From the NCBI GenBank assembly GCA_039000515.1, contig JBCFYV010001001.1, forward strand, positions 9,259,873 to 9,323,872: a stretch of 64,000 nucleotides of DNA, read 5' to 3'. The first letter of the stretch is position 1, and each line of letters opens with the position of its first letter. The stretch is from Timema cristinae. Lineage: Eukaryota; Arthropoda; Insecta; Phasmatodea; Timematidae. Under the pieces are notes generated by a model. That model saw only the letters and a list, made by a program, of their open reading frames with translations. It did no database searches and was not told the DNA's origin. Shown piece by piece: positions 23,780-35,511 of the stretch. The translations under genes and the position numbers were made by a program.

Positions 23780-23850
23780 TGTGTGTTGTGTGTGTTGTGT
23801 GTGTGTGTGTGTGTTGTGTGTGGTGTGTGTGTGTGTGAGTGTGTGTATAT
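23780..23850. repeat. (GT)n microsatellite
   Basis: An imperfect GT run interrupted by GTTGTG and GTGGTG. Histidine/threonine-rich minus-strand ORFs here come only from the repeat. Confidence 0.95.
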
Positions 23851-25784
23851 ATGTTGTGTACAGTTTTGAGAAAGATACACACAAAAGTACTAAGCTCGTT
23901 AAAATAATAGCATAATAATATAAGCAAACAAGATTATTTAATGCAATGCTACTAATGTAAATATGGACCTTTCTACAGTCATATTCAAAACTCATTATAA
24001 TTAATTTTTGGACTTTGGTTCTTATTGATCTGAAAGAATACATCCACCCAAAATGATTGATTCTCTTAAAAACCGAACGACTTCATACCAGGTCGGACCA
24101 GACTTAAGGTTCTAATGGAGAGTTTAAAACAAGACGAGTTAAAGTGATAAATGAGTCACTTTACTTTTATCAAAAAGTTGACTCTTTTTTTTTAATCCTT
24201 TCTCACTAAATATTTTTTTAATCGAGAGATAGAAAATATATTTAAACATATAACACGAATGTATTTTTGGAAGGTGTAGAGAAAAAAAAAGACAAATAAA
24301 AACTAAAAGTAAAATAGTCGTAAGATCTTTTCTTTAGGTGTGTTAAAATACATGTATAATTTCAATCACATATCGACAATTTTATTACCCTGGGACTGGC
24401 GAACCACCTACAGGTTTTTATATGTGTTGTTTAAATAAATTTAAAAAATGGTAAATGCATGAGGTTAGACATTGTATAAATATGTTTATTGACTAGCTTG
24501 TGTTACTTTGTCAGTGTGTAATAGTTGGCATTACAGAGACGAGTCCATATATTTACAATGTTTGTTGGTTTTTGATAGCTGACTGACTTAACTCGGTGAA
24601 TTCACATGTGGCCTTCACGCAATTAAAGTGACAGTGCCTTTTATCCCTGTCGTTTTGATTGGGAAACACCCGTTATAAACTTCTTCAAACACTATACTTC
24701 TTTCTTGTATTTTTGTATACACAAATCACACAATTATCTATACATGCTTTAATTAATTGACTTGTATTTTTCAAGGACGTAGAAAGGAGGGGTGTTGGGG
24801 AAGTCTGGAATTCGATGGATCCCCTTAGGGGTGATTCTATATTCGTATAAAAACTATGATTGTATAAATGTATAGTACATTGTTTTAGCGGACCTCTCCT
24901 AGAAAAGCTAGCTTTCTACCCCTTTGGTATTCATGGTCAGAACTTATGGAGGGTCATTGATTAGACTGTTCCTAGTTTGAGCCTGGATCTTCATTACAAT
25001 AATTTATTATATTTATCTCACTTTGTCTCGTCCCATAGATGATACTCTTGTGCAAAAGTAATTGGGCTTATATATTATTTTTCGGGACGTGGGTGGAGAT
25101 AGACTTATAATTTTTCAATCTCAACTTTTTAGGCGTGCATTTGTGGGAGGTCATTGTTTGATCTTCGTCTAGGGACAGCAGTGCAAGTTTTTTCTATCAT
25201 AGTTTGAGGTTAATTATGGATAATTTTCTTAGACCTCATTTTCTGAAAATATATTTTTAGGAAATAATTTTCCACATTTTCTTTTCATATAAATTGTTGA
25301 AATTGTACATATCCAATGCTGGCTGGCATTGATATGAAATAACAAGTAAATGTAATTTTCAAAGTATCCACTCTATTTTCATATAAATTATGATTAACGT
25401 ATTTAATTTTAAAAATTCCGTCATTAATGTAATATTTTAAATCAACTGTTGCATATCGCTACTAAGTAACATCCACAAATGCCATGTTGATCTTGGTTTT
25501 TTTATATCATTTAAATTGCATTCAGAGATTTATAAATATATAGTCTATTTTAATCAATTATACAACAGTATTTTTCTTACAAACTATCTTATACTGTCAT
25601 CATCTTTTGAAAACAGTTTAAATTAGATTCTTTATTATTAAAAAATTTAAATTGATACCAAAGCGTTGTGCAAAATGAATATGGCTTTCTTCGATATCTA
25701 TAATCATTGGAACACCGAAGATTACAATCATGTTGAACTCTGAAAACCTTCATCATAGTTAACTATACATTTAATTAAATTGTC
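23851..25784. other. AT-rich non-coding stretch
   Basis: No gene supported. 24780-24960 is a little GC-richer and may be an old repeat. Confidence 0.4.
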
Positions 25785-26030
25785 GACCTCAGTGGTCTTG
25801 GCATAAAGTACTTGCCTCAGGATCCGATATTCGTGGGTTGAACCAGCTGGGGTTGACGAATTTTTTCTTAGCTATAAAAATCCATAGCACAATTTTTTTG
25901 GAAGTAGAACCGTTGGTCCCATATCAGTTTTGGCTTGTAAAAAAACCTTGGAAAGTGTGTTAAAATACCTTTCCCGGCAAAAGGCAAAATTGATAGGTCC
26001 TTTCGCTCTAATTATAGAAATACTCATGTT
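25785..26030 (+). repeat. SINE-D copy
   Basis: Head CCTCAGTGGTCTTGGCATAAAG and degenerate B box CGTGGGTTGAACCAG, then TGACGAATTTTTTCTTAGC; matches the reverse of 8246-8540 at the head. Confidence 0.55.
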
Positions 26031-26122
26031 TTTATACAATAATTCGGTTCGGAAAGTTCACGTTAAATAGGCCCACCTCAAATATATTTTAATATAATTA
26101 AATTTAATGGAACAAATAACTT

Positions 26123-26832
26123 TTTAGGTGTTATGGAAAAAAACTCGAGCTAGAGGGAGTATTTTTTGTGGTTCTTATAGTAAATATTTATACACACTAA
26201 ATTAATCATTGCTTCGGAAGATAAATTTAGTTTAATTTTATATACATAATAATCTGAACAGTTCTTGAATATATTTACCTTGGGGAATCCAGGAATTTGA
26301 TAATGAATGTTTCTATTCAATTAAAAAGTCAATCAACAAATGCTGACTACCTTTGTAGTCCAGAGGTTTGAGTTCTTGGCTACATATCAGAGGTCATGGG
26401 TTCGATCCCCCTGCTCGTCCAGGTTTTTCTGTGAAGCAGTAGGTTTGAAAAAGGATCAAACTCAGCCTCGTGTGGACAAATGAAGAGCTACTCGAATAAA
26501 AATAAATAGCGGCTCGGTCTAGAAAACTGAGAGGGTTCGCCGTGGTGATCACGCGATACCCACTATGCCCCAATGTTGGCCTTTTCTTCGCCAGTATACG
26601 TTGGCCGCTCGGTCGCTATAACTCGCTTGTGGGCTAACGCCATGTTTTTTTTTTAAATCATCAAATGCTACTATAATCATGACACATATTCTATAACTAT
26701 TAACATTATTTTGTGTAGAGTATTAAGTTAAACGCATCTACCTAAGCATGATTTTATTCATTTTGAGGGGGGGAAAATTGCTATAAAAATTTCAAAAATA
26801 CTTACCTTTACTCACGTTACTTTAATCCCACT
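26123..26832. mobile_element. M-family element, split by SINE-C
   Basis: Left arm 26123-26344 (AGTTTAATTTTATATACAT, TTCTTGAATATATTTACC) and right arm 26657-26832 end at TTAA (26833-26836). The two arms are separated by SINE-C. Confidence 0.6.
26345..26656 (+). repeat. SINE-C inserted in an M element
   Basis: tRNA-like head CTTTGTAGTCCAGAGGTTT and B box GGGTTCGATCCCCC are followed by a GC-rich body with CTTGTGGGCTAACGCCATG and a T-rich end. Flanks ATCAACAAATGCT (26332-26344) and ATCATCAAATGCT (26657-26669) form a 13-bp duplication with one mismatch. Confidence 0.8.
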
Positions 26833-26836
26833 TTAA

Positions 26837-27954
26837 CATATAACTTTCATTTCCCTTAAATGTAGTAAGATCACCTTGCATTATTAAATTAAAATATATA
26901 TTTTATAACACTTATATTCAACCTTTTTTTGTCCACGCACCCCAAGATATAATTTATCTACCACTTTGTACCCCCAATCGTATTGGTGTATAAAGCAAGT
27001 TATAGATATTCTGCAATTTAAAATGAGTATCATCCAGAATAATGCAATAACTAATAAATTTTTAAAATAGAAATATATTATATAAGTACCCATATTAAAT
27101 GTTATTTACCCCTTAAGATGTATCTAGTATTCCAGGTTGAATACCACTGACTTATTAAGATAGGGTCATAGTGTAATCCGTCAAGGTAAGACTGCTAACT
27201 TTCAGGGTAGACAGAGAGTACAAGACAGAAGTATTTCCTCAGCGACATAACCACTAAGCAACCATACAGTATAGCCTTCTTGATGCGCGTGCACTAAGGA
27301 CTTATATATTTAAAAAAAATAGACAGAGAAAACAATAAAAATAAAAGACTCGCCATATTAATTCCAGCGATGGGAAGACAAGTGTTTCTCTATATTGTAT
27401 TGACATGTCCGTCATACACAGTGTACGAGGCAAAGGGCGCCTAATTATTCTCTTTCTTTATGTTTGTTATTTTGTTCTATCCTTCTTTTTTTTTTTTTTT
27501 ACTCCATCGTACTGCTGGCATCATTATTTTTTGTCTCCTTACTTTCTGATTGTGGTCCGCGAAACACAATCAATACTTTTTCTCTTTTTTTTTCTCTCTC
27601 TTTTTTTCTGAAGGACTCTTGAAGAGAGTGGAGAGGGCTTGAAAACTCTTTAGTATCGATTATACTCACGTTAGCTTGAAAAATCGCAGAAATATGATCA
27701 CACACACACACAAATACATATGTGTATATTATTATATATTGGGTGTTTGACTGTTATTACTATTTTTTTCAAAGTTAATGTTTTATATTTGTGATTTGGT
27801 TAAATGAAGCTTATATACATTAATAAACTACGTTGAGTTTTATTTAATTTTACATTAATAGTTTCATTAATTATTCGAGTTAAAACTTCATTATTTCTAC
27901 TGATTGTTTGTGTCCTTAATTTAAAAGCTCTTACAAAATCCCATTTAAAAAAAT
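26837..27954. other. AT-rich non-coding stretch
   Basis: 27105-27225 resembles 57108-57175 (AAGATAGGGTCA and TTTCAGGGTA blocks), so it contains a dispersed repeat. A short CA run is near 27700. No gene. Confidence 0.4.
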
Positions 27955-28200
27955 TAACCCCCCGTCTTACTATCCATTCGGGTTATTCACCTATGTAATA
28001 ATTAAACTAATGTGTCGGGGATTATGAAGGTTAATTTAGAGCAACTATACCCATATTGGTGTGGAGGTAAAGTTAAAACCCTTTTAGGGGAAAAAAAACA
28101 ACTCTTGATACAACCGACTGGGATCAAACCCTAATCTCCTAATCTTTGGCAGTGTAATCTATTTCAAGAATAGCGCCTTAGACCATACAGCCATCGAAGT
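27955..28200 (-). repeat. SINE-B, diverged
   Basis: CCGTCTTACTATCCATTCGGG tail (first part shown), ACCGACTGGGATCAAACCC B box and GCGCCTTAGACCATACAGCC head are visible. Confidence 0.65.
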
Positions 28201-28277
28201 GGGTTCCCAATTGTTTGATCAAAGTGATTCTCTGTTAATACATATCCTACATGAGTTAAATGGTTTTATAAATATTG

Positions 28278-28574
28278 GGTGACCTGGTGGTCTAGGGTAA
28301 GGTGTCAGACTTCTATGCTGGCGGCCGGGGTTCAATCATCGGTCCCGGCAAAGATTTATCTGATTACCAAACCCTTCCTTCACCTCTGACAAGACATCTT
28401 GTGAATGTGGGGAATGCCAGGCCTCCACCGTGGTTCAGATTCCACGTTAAACTGTAGGTCCTCCATTTCATCTCACAATCACCCTACCATTACACATTAG
28501 CGTAAGTGCGTATAACCTGAATGGGTAGTAAGACGCGGTGCTAATAATAAATAATAATAAAATAATAATAATAA
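28278..28574 (+). repeat. SINE-A, full length, 11-bp target duplication
   Basis: Short form with head GTGACCTGGTGGTCTAGGG, tail hairpin partly decayed to CCTGAATGGG, and a TAA-rich end. TATAAATATTG at 28267-28277 and 28575-28585 is exact. Confidence 0.92.
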
Positions 28575-28585
28575 TATAAATATTG

Positions 28586-30055
28586 CATTAGATACTTGTA
28601 TTCCTACCACCCCGCCTACTCTATAGGAATAATCTACACCTTTGGATAACTTTCTAACACCTGCTGGGTAGGGAACTGACTAATGAAATTACCTCTTCTG
28701 ATGCAGCTCTCTTACTTTAACGTTTGATCATCCATCCATTAGGTTATTTAAAGAAACGCGATTCATATCTACCGCTACCATTAGTGCCGTCTGAAATTTA
28801 AATTCAATGTTATTTCAATTTGAACAAACACACAATACGATACATTAATCTTAATCATTTTTGTAAATTTTCACCTGTCGGCTCTGTAAGCGAGTGTTTC
28901 AACTAAAAAAAAAACACTTGGTGTATTCCTTTGTGAGAAATTCTGATCACAAGTATGTTGGTCATGATGAGCAATTAAATATGTCATTTATGTAAGAAAT
29001 ATAGTCTACCCGTATGCTTTATTTTACATATGGTGAAACAGTTGCATATACTCAGTCTTTGTTGACATTACGAATGTTTCATACTTTATCGAGCGTTAAA
29101 GTCTCCAATACTCCCTACTTAACATATATCTCTTCCACCTGTTTTGTTTTACACATAGGAGTTTCATACATTATGGCTATATGTTGAAAATATAAGGATT
29201 CATACCTTTAAGAGCGTTAAAGTCTCCAATAGATCTTAGTGCTGTGTGATCTTAGCTTATTCTGTTCTACACTGGAAAAAGTGAACAAATATTTGTATTT
29301 AAGAAATAGTATTTGACATAGAGACATAATAATACATTTATTATAAACATACTTAGATTGTAGCTGTGGTCATTTTCATATGGTCTACTCTTTGGGCTAA
29401 TTCTTTATACAAACATTATTGGAAGATCACAGTTACAATTGATAGGTAAGCTACCAATAGTAACATTTTATATAAATATCGCTTTGAAACAATTTAAATA
29501 TGAGAATAATATAAATTGCTATGCTACATATAGACAGGTGAGATTTTGCGATATTAACGTGGATGGAGAGTAAAACTGAATTTTAAATAAGCTACCATTA
29601 TAATATTCGATACATGATTCCAATGATAACAATTTATATACGTTTTCTCCTGCTGATATTTAGTGTTCTATAAACTCAAGAAATTAATATACTCTTTTTG
29701 CAAGATAAATTTATGAGATCATCTGTGATAGTCTTTCAAAATGGTTTACAAATAAGCTATGATTACTGGTAGTAAAAAAAAGCGTATAGGTTTAAAACAC
29801 TGCCTTACAAATGTGTCCGTCAATATAGTATCAAAGTTTACAATAATATGAGAAATATTATTACTATTATATTTGTGATTATTTTATTTATAGTATTTAT
29901 TGAATGCATTTTATTTAAATAGTATACATTGACAAGAAATTATGCACATATGGAAACGAACTTTCGTCAAAGTTTCCGACCAGTAATAAACCGAATGCTA
30001 AAGAAGTAACACCTGGATTATTGGGAAATAAAAATAACACAATGGTGCGAACGGT
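28586..30055. other. AT-rich non-coding stretch
   Basis: No gene or recognised repeat; an internal similarity GAGCGTTAAAGTCTCCAATA occurs at about 29091 and 29212, a short duplication. Confidence 0.4.
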
Positions 30056-30059
30056 AAAA

Positions 30060-30230
30060 GGCTTCTAATATTCTTTTAGATTCTTGGTAGTCCCATTCTG
30101 TGGAGGTCGAGGGACGGGCCGCCCAGAATATAACAATGGAACACGATCAGTCATCATCGCCGCAGTCAGTCAGTAGAGTTTGTCCGTCAGGTTCATTGAC
30201 ACCTTCTCATAGATATTAGGATACTCAAGA
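30060..30230. other. GC-richer segment
   Basis: GTCGAGGGACGGGCCGCCC and CATCGCCGCAGTCAGTCAG stand out; not recognised. Confidence 0.3.
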
Positions 30231-30419
30231 GCAGCGTTCTTAAAATTCTCAAGGTGCATGCACATCGACTTGAAGTAGGATTTTAGTAGGAGGTGCCATT
30301 TGAAAGACCTTGGATCTTACAAGAATCCTTCCATATAGTAGGGGAAAAAAGGCTTCCCTACAAAAATCAAGGTAAATAAATTAAAACTATGGCAATTTGA
30401 GCACTCCTGTGTACGCCCC

Positions 30420-30590
30420 ATCTTGGATGAGAAAATGATATCAATAACTCTCTTTATACCACCAGAATTTGCGTGGAGGTGAAGTGGTAAACAGTTTTGA
30501 AAAAAAAAAAAAAATTACCCTCAATACACATGGGTGAGATTCAAAGCCCAATCTTCCCGTAACCGGAAAACGTGACTAGATAATCCCGAT
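30420..30590 (-). repeat. SINE-B fragment
   Basis: GAATTTGCGTGGAGGTGAAG, an A-rich tract, ATTACCCTCAATACACATG and GGTGAGATTCAAAGCCC are body and B-box remnants. Confidence 0.5.
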
Positions 30591-30624
30591 ATTTGGTCCC
30601 ACTATATTTATTATTAATATTTTG

Positions 30625-30870
30625 ATCACCGCGTCTCACTAACTCTTCAGGTTATACGCATTATGATAATTACTATAATTAGGTAGGGATGGGGAAGGAA
30701 GCATTTTAGAGGTAGTCTACCCGCATTAGCGTAGAAAGGGAGTGGGAAACTATTTAGTTAATACCACCGTCAGTAGACACAATCGGGATTCGAACACTGA
30801 TCTCCCATTCAGCAGCGGGCCAGCTTAACACGAGACTGCCGCCATGGTCCAGTCAACCACTGAAGCAATT
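30625..30870 (-). repeat. SINE-B, fairly complete
   Basis: CACCGCGTCTCACTAACTC tail, GGGATTCGAACACTGATCTC B box and an unusual ACACGAGACTGCCGCCATGG head. Confidence 0.7.
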
Positions 30871-30942
30871 CACTAATTAATAATCCTCGTGTTTAACATG
30901 TATGTATATATGTAGGCTATACACAAACACACAGGTGGTCAC

Positions 30943-31165
30943 GTTGACTATGCATCAGGCTCACATAGTCTGTTTTGTCAGTGATGGGGAGTTTGCGGTT
31001 TAAATCCCAGTCGTGTGCACTGAGAGGGGTTTTACCTAAATGGTGTTTTCCTTCATGCAAATGGGGATACATTTCCTTGTAATTTCAAATGTTCTCATCC
31101 CGACCCGGCCCCGTTAGTATAAATGTGTGTAGGCGTATATCACAATCTGATAGTAACACGCAGAG
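30943..31165 (+). repeat. SINE-B, fairly complete
   Basis: GTTTAAATCCCAGTCGTGTG B box, GGTTTTACCTAAATGGTG, TTCATGCAAATGGGG body and a decayed tail. Confidence 0.65.
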
Positions 31166-31229
31166 TATACAGTTCAATTTCCATAGGAAGAGCTTTTCAT
31201 AAAATACAAAAAAAATATATATATATATA

Positions 31230-31345
31230 TTTTACTATTTTAGTAGTGTTATTTTAAAGTTAAAAGTGACATGATTTAACATATGAATACGTAAAAGTAG
31301 ATCTGAAAGCTTTTCCAGCTGTCAGATAATATTCTTCCTGTGAAA
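31230..31345 (+). repeat. F-family dispersed repeat
   Basis: TTAAAAGTGACATGATTTAAC, GAATACGTAAAAGTAGATCT and CAGCTGTCAGATAATATTC correspond to blocks at 20085 and 55300. Confidence 0.6.
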
Positions 31346-31364
31346 ATTTTATATATATAGGCTT

Positions 31365-31515
31365 TTATAAGGAGGGATGAGAAGGGCAAGTAATAGTGAA
31401 TACTTCAACATTACCACAGAAAAAGTATTGGATTTCCACGTCAGTAGGAATAAAACCCCAAATGCACACGACCTAGACTCGAACTCGAGTAACGATTTCT
31501 AGTGTCACTCAAGTA
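31365..31515 (-). repeat. SINE-B fragment
   Basis: GATGAGAAGGGCAAGTAATAG and GACCTAGACTCGAACTCGAG (B box in reverse) remain. Confidence 0.45.
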
Positions 31516-32009
31516 CGACAGTTGAACATACTGAAACTAACTAAGCTTATTTTTCATGTATCACTTTCTACTGTGAAACGCTACAAATATCTATATTTTA
31601 TTTCTTCCCCTACACACATTTTTTTTATGAAATCATTAAGAATCGTTAAACTGAAAGGATAAAAATAAACTTTAAGATATTTAAAAACCTCATTTGGTTC
31701 GATTGGTTGATATAATGGTTCGGCATTGAAAAATAAGAATGAATAAGTTAAAATAAAATAAAACTGTCACCCACACAAATACTTGTCCCACGCAGCGCTG
31801 ATCTACTTTGATGTCCCCAAAACAACCAGTGTATTTTTTTTTTTAATCTTGGCCACCGAAACAAGATGAAGTCGTACTCAAGCCCCCTTTTCAAAACCAG
31901 TTAGTATTCCGCGCTGTGTGACACGTATAAAACATTCATATTGAAAACATGATACCGATACGAAATGAACGTTGCACTGTATCAAAAGAGAGATTTAAAA
32001 AAAGGAAAG

Positions 32010-32340
32010 GCTAAAAAGAAGGTGGTATGCCTGGGTATGGACTTGGGAGGATGACTAGAGATGTGTTTTTTTTTCTTTTACTCTCTCTGTCTTGTACTAA
32101 ACAATGCAATGGTTCATTGACATGCCCGTCTCGGGATGGACGGACGGAAACAGGACGGGTTAACATTGACACCCGTGGTGTGGGAGTGTTAGGGCCCCCT
32201 GCCGCGATACAACAATCGGCCAATAGGGCGCGACTCTCCCTGCCCCCCCCTCCTCTCCCCTTACCCTTCCTCCCTCCAATCATCTCATTATTGCAATATT
32301 GCTTAGGGGGTTCGATTTCGGGGGTATGGTCAATCATCTT
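32010..32340. other. GC-rich island with a CCAAT motif
   Basis: About 330 bp of GC-rich, CpG-containing DNA (GGATGGACGGACGGAAACAGG, GGGCGCGACTCTCCCTG) with CCAAT at 32220-32224. ORFs on both strands overlap completely and show no domain. It might be a promoter or enhancer; unproven. Confidence 0.4.
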
Positions 32341-32439
32341 GGAAAGAATTATTGTGGATCATTGAATGAATGGGTAAACTTGGCACTTATGTTGGGATGA
32401 AAGTGAATGTGAGTTAAGATTCGTGTGTGGGTAGTATTA

Positions 32440-32870
32440 ATATTAGTATTTATTAGGTGTTCTGTCCTACGACAGGTCCAATTCCTTTTGTCACTGAACT
32501 TGGACTGCCAGTGCACCTTGTCCTCTGCCTTCTCCTTCAGCTCCCAGAATTTTCTTATTTCCTTCAAATCATCAAATATTTGAATCCTCCTTCCCAAGTT
32601 CATCTTTCCTTCAACCTTGACTTTTATGGCATCGTGAAAAAGTCGGCTCCTCCTAAGGATATGTTCAATCCAATTTGCTATGTACCGAAGAATCACATCC
32701 AAAATGGTTCTCTTCTCAACCATTCTTCTCTTATACTCGTTTTCATTTGTCACCCTGTCCATCCACCTGATATTCTAAAGTCTTCTCCAGCTTGGCCTTT
32801 TTTTAAATCTCTTCGAGTATATATTTTCCATCTTCCTGAAAGTCCAATCATTATGTTTAATAGTATTTAA
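32440..32870 (-). pseudogene. LINE reverse transcriptase C-terminal remnant
   Basis: The minus strand encodes MDRVTNENEYKRRM, EKRTILDVILRYIANWIEHI, LRRSRLFHDAIKVKVEGK, GRRIQIFDDLKEIRKFWELK and RNWTCRRTEHLINTN, the typical C-terminal block of a non-LTR retrotransposon polymerase (DRVTNEEVL, WIGHILRRNxLL, RRRxQLLDDL). A stop interrupts the frame just upstream (RRL-stop-NIRWMD). This fragment is more complete than 14903-15400 and of a different subtype. The + strand ORF of the same length is its shadow. Confidence 0.8.
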
Positions 32871-33066
32871 TGAGAATGGGCTATTATCGCTGTGGACCTT
32901 GCAGATATTGGGCTTCGAATCTTTTGTGTATAGCCTAACCAGCTTTCTCCATTGCGAAGACTAAAAGTTCATCCCTACCGGGAATCGAACCAAAGTTTTT
33001 CACAAGGGTTTGGTCAAAGTCTTAAAGCCCAAAGCCTCAATGACTGTTATTTACCATGGTAATTTA

Positions 33067-33437
33067 AGAAAACGCAAATTGAGGTTATTTTTTTTTTTTC
33101 GAGTTCTATAGCAAAACACTTTTTTGGTTAAAATAAAATAAAATATATTGCTCCAGTAGATACATTTAGTTTGAGTTTTTATTCATGGAAATCTCAACAA
33201 TTTTTAATATATACATATTATTTATATATATTATGGGCATTGCTTAGTTTGGCCAAGACTCTTTCGCCTCACTTAAAAGAGGTTTCTTTTCCAGTTATGC
33301 TATACTCATGACAAATATTCAAGAATTGTTGCGATTGCTATAATACCTAATTACTTTATTTGTTTGTTCAAAAGAGTTTTTTTTGTCATAAAAACTCCTG
33401 AAATACTTATTTAACTGTTGTTCCCTTTTATCCCAAA
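33067..33437. mobile_element. M-family element, degraded
   Basis: Left arm has ATAGCAAAACACTTTTTTGG and CTCCAGTAGATACATTTAG; right arm has CATGACAAATATTCAAGAATTG. TTAA is seen at both approximate edges, but the right arm is decayed, so bounds are uncertain. Confidence 0.55.
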
Positions 33438-33441
33438 TTAA

Positions 33442-34435
33442 CTGAGACGATAATTTTATACGAAAATTTGAATAAAAAAATATTTTTATCTTATTTATTT
33501 CATAAGATTATTCATATAAAGTTACATTCATAAATCAAAAAACGCTGTAAAATTAAATTCTGATTTTGTACTTTCAAGTCTAGTGTGATTATAATTACTA
33601 ATGATTTAATTAATAAATGTTTAGATCACTATCTGAACACTATGAAGCTAACTTAATGATTTATATATTGTTTCACACTCCTCCCTGATGAGTTCCGATA
33701 GAATGAAACTTAGGTCGGGGGTTTGGGCGGTGACGATCGATTTTCTTAAAGAGGCAGCCAATACCTCTTTGCCCAGTGGCAGCAATGTAAATTGTGAATT
33801 TTGTTTTTGTTTTCTTTGTAAACGCCATTATTGTATTCGTTCGCTTTTATATGTTTTCTCTCAATCTTTCCTGTACCTTCTTCCAATTGATGTTCCTATT
33901 GATGTTCTATATCCTGACTTCTCATTTCATGTAGAACGGCAATGAAGGCGTTATTTTTGCATCCTCAACGAGATACAGTTAAATATGTGCATGAGAGATG
34001 TGATAATGATTGGTCGCATTGTTTACCGTGGTTAAAAACTAACGACCTAACGGTGTTTTAACTGTTGAAATGATATACCAAGAATTTACAGCGTGTTTGG
34101 TTATAGATTAGTTGTTGTTGGTTTTTTTGTTTTTTTTTTCATAATCTTACTGGCCTTCCCGATGGTTTGAATGATTTGAATAGTCGATTACGATCTAAGG
34201 AGAGTGCTTCGATTCCGGGTGATGCTTAATAGGATACTAGAAAGTAATAAATGTGAATTGTGTTGCTCTTAGGTTAAGTGGCGTGTGCTGGTAAAGTTTT
34301 TTTTGTTTAGAATATGCACGTAAAATATCTCAATAAGAAATATTATTATTTTAATATATAAGTTTCTAAAAAAATATATATACATATTTGATAACTCCTG
34401 CTTTCCCCTCGCTGCCTCCTCGCCTCTCGGTCCCT
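33442..34435. other. non-coding stretch
   Basis: A somewhat GC-richer patch at 33680-33800 carries an 85-codon open frame without a recognisable domain. No exon called. Confidence 0.35.
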
Positions 34436-34439
34436 CCCC

Positions 34440-34675
34440 CACATCTTAGTATTCGTTTGGGTTATACGCATACATTAATTACAATACTGAAATGATGAGG
34501 AGGAAGTTAGTATTCTAAGGAAATGCACCCACATATTTATGTATGGCGAGTGGAAGACCATTTAGGGAACAAACTTAGTAGTACCCTCGACCGAGATTCG
34601 AACCTGGGTATACACGTCACTGACAATCTATTATAATGCGAGAGTGACGCATTAGACCACGTGAGCGCCGATTCT
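34440..34675 (-). repeat. SINE-B, fairly complete
   Basis: ATTCGTTTGGGTTATACGC tail, GACCGAGATTCGAACCTGGG B box and GCGAGAGTGACGCATTAGACC head. Confidence 0.7.
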
Positions 34676-35209
34676 GGCATATTTATATATTAGATTACCT
34701 TTAATAATTATTTTATACCTATCTTTCAGATTACGATATTCAAAAGAACATAGCTTTTGAAAATAATATAAAAACCAAACAAAATTTCCGCAAAGCCTGT
34801 TCAAGGAAATATTTTATAAGTTTGTATCTATAAAATACAAATTTATTTTTCAACTCTTTAAGAAATTACATTCTTTTATTTCACGTTTGTTTAGGAGCAC
34901 ACACATGAAGGTACACCTAATTTACTTGATAAATAATTTATGAAATGTAATAAATTATATTTTAGATAAAAATGAATGATTCATCGGAATTTAGCAGGAG
35001 ATTATTGTAACAAATAATATTAACTCTATAAACAAATATAAATAAATCGTATGGTATTACTTTTAACAAAACATGTTGTAGGCCCTACATAAATACTTTT
35101 AATATATTTTCCCTGAGTTGTTGATAAATTAATATTGCCAACGGTTGGCTAGTTTTATACTATTTTAGAAAAACTAGTATTTGAGCTCTTATTTTTCATT
35201 CTAAAAATA
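34676..35209. other. AT-rich non-coding stretch
   Basis: Nothing recognised. Confidence 0.4.
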
Positions 35210-35221
35210 CCTCGCGTATTT

Positions 35222-35499
35222 ATTATTATTAGCACCGCGTCTTACTACCCATTCGGGTTATACGCACTTACGCTAATGTGTAATGGTAGGGTGATTGTGA
35301 GATGAAATGAAGGACCTACAGTTTAACGTGGAATCCGAACCACGGTGGAGGCCTGGCATTCCCCACATTCACAAGATGTCTTGTCAGAGGTGAAGGAAGG
35401 GTTTGGTAATCAGATAAATCTTTGCCGGGACCGAGGATTGAACCCCGGCCGCCAGCATAGAAGTCTGACACCTTACCCCTAGACCACCAGGTCACCGAC
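35222..35499 (-). repeat. SINE-A, full length, 12-bp target duplication
   Basis: Short form, near consensus. CCTCGCGTATTT is repeated exactly at 35210-35221 and 35500-35511. One of the best-preserved copies in the window. Confidence 0.94.
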
Positions 35500-35511
35500 C
35501 CTCGCGTATTT

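Noticed and set aside
23721..24043. Minus-strand ORFs with long His/Thr runs
   Set aside because: They translate a (GT)n microsatellite.
32011..32365. Overlapping ORFs of more than 100 codons on both strands
   Set aside because: The frames mirror each other in GC-rich DNA, have no domain, and no splice context; treated as a GC-rich island.
32457..32870. 137-codon + strand ORF
   Set aside because: The minus strand carries recognisable LINE polymerase motifs; this is its shadow.
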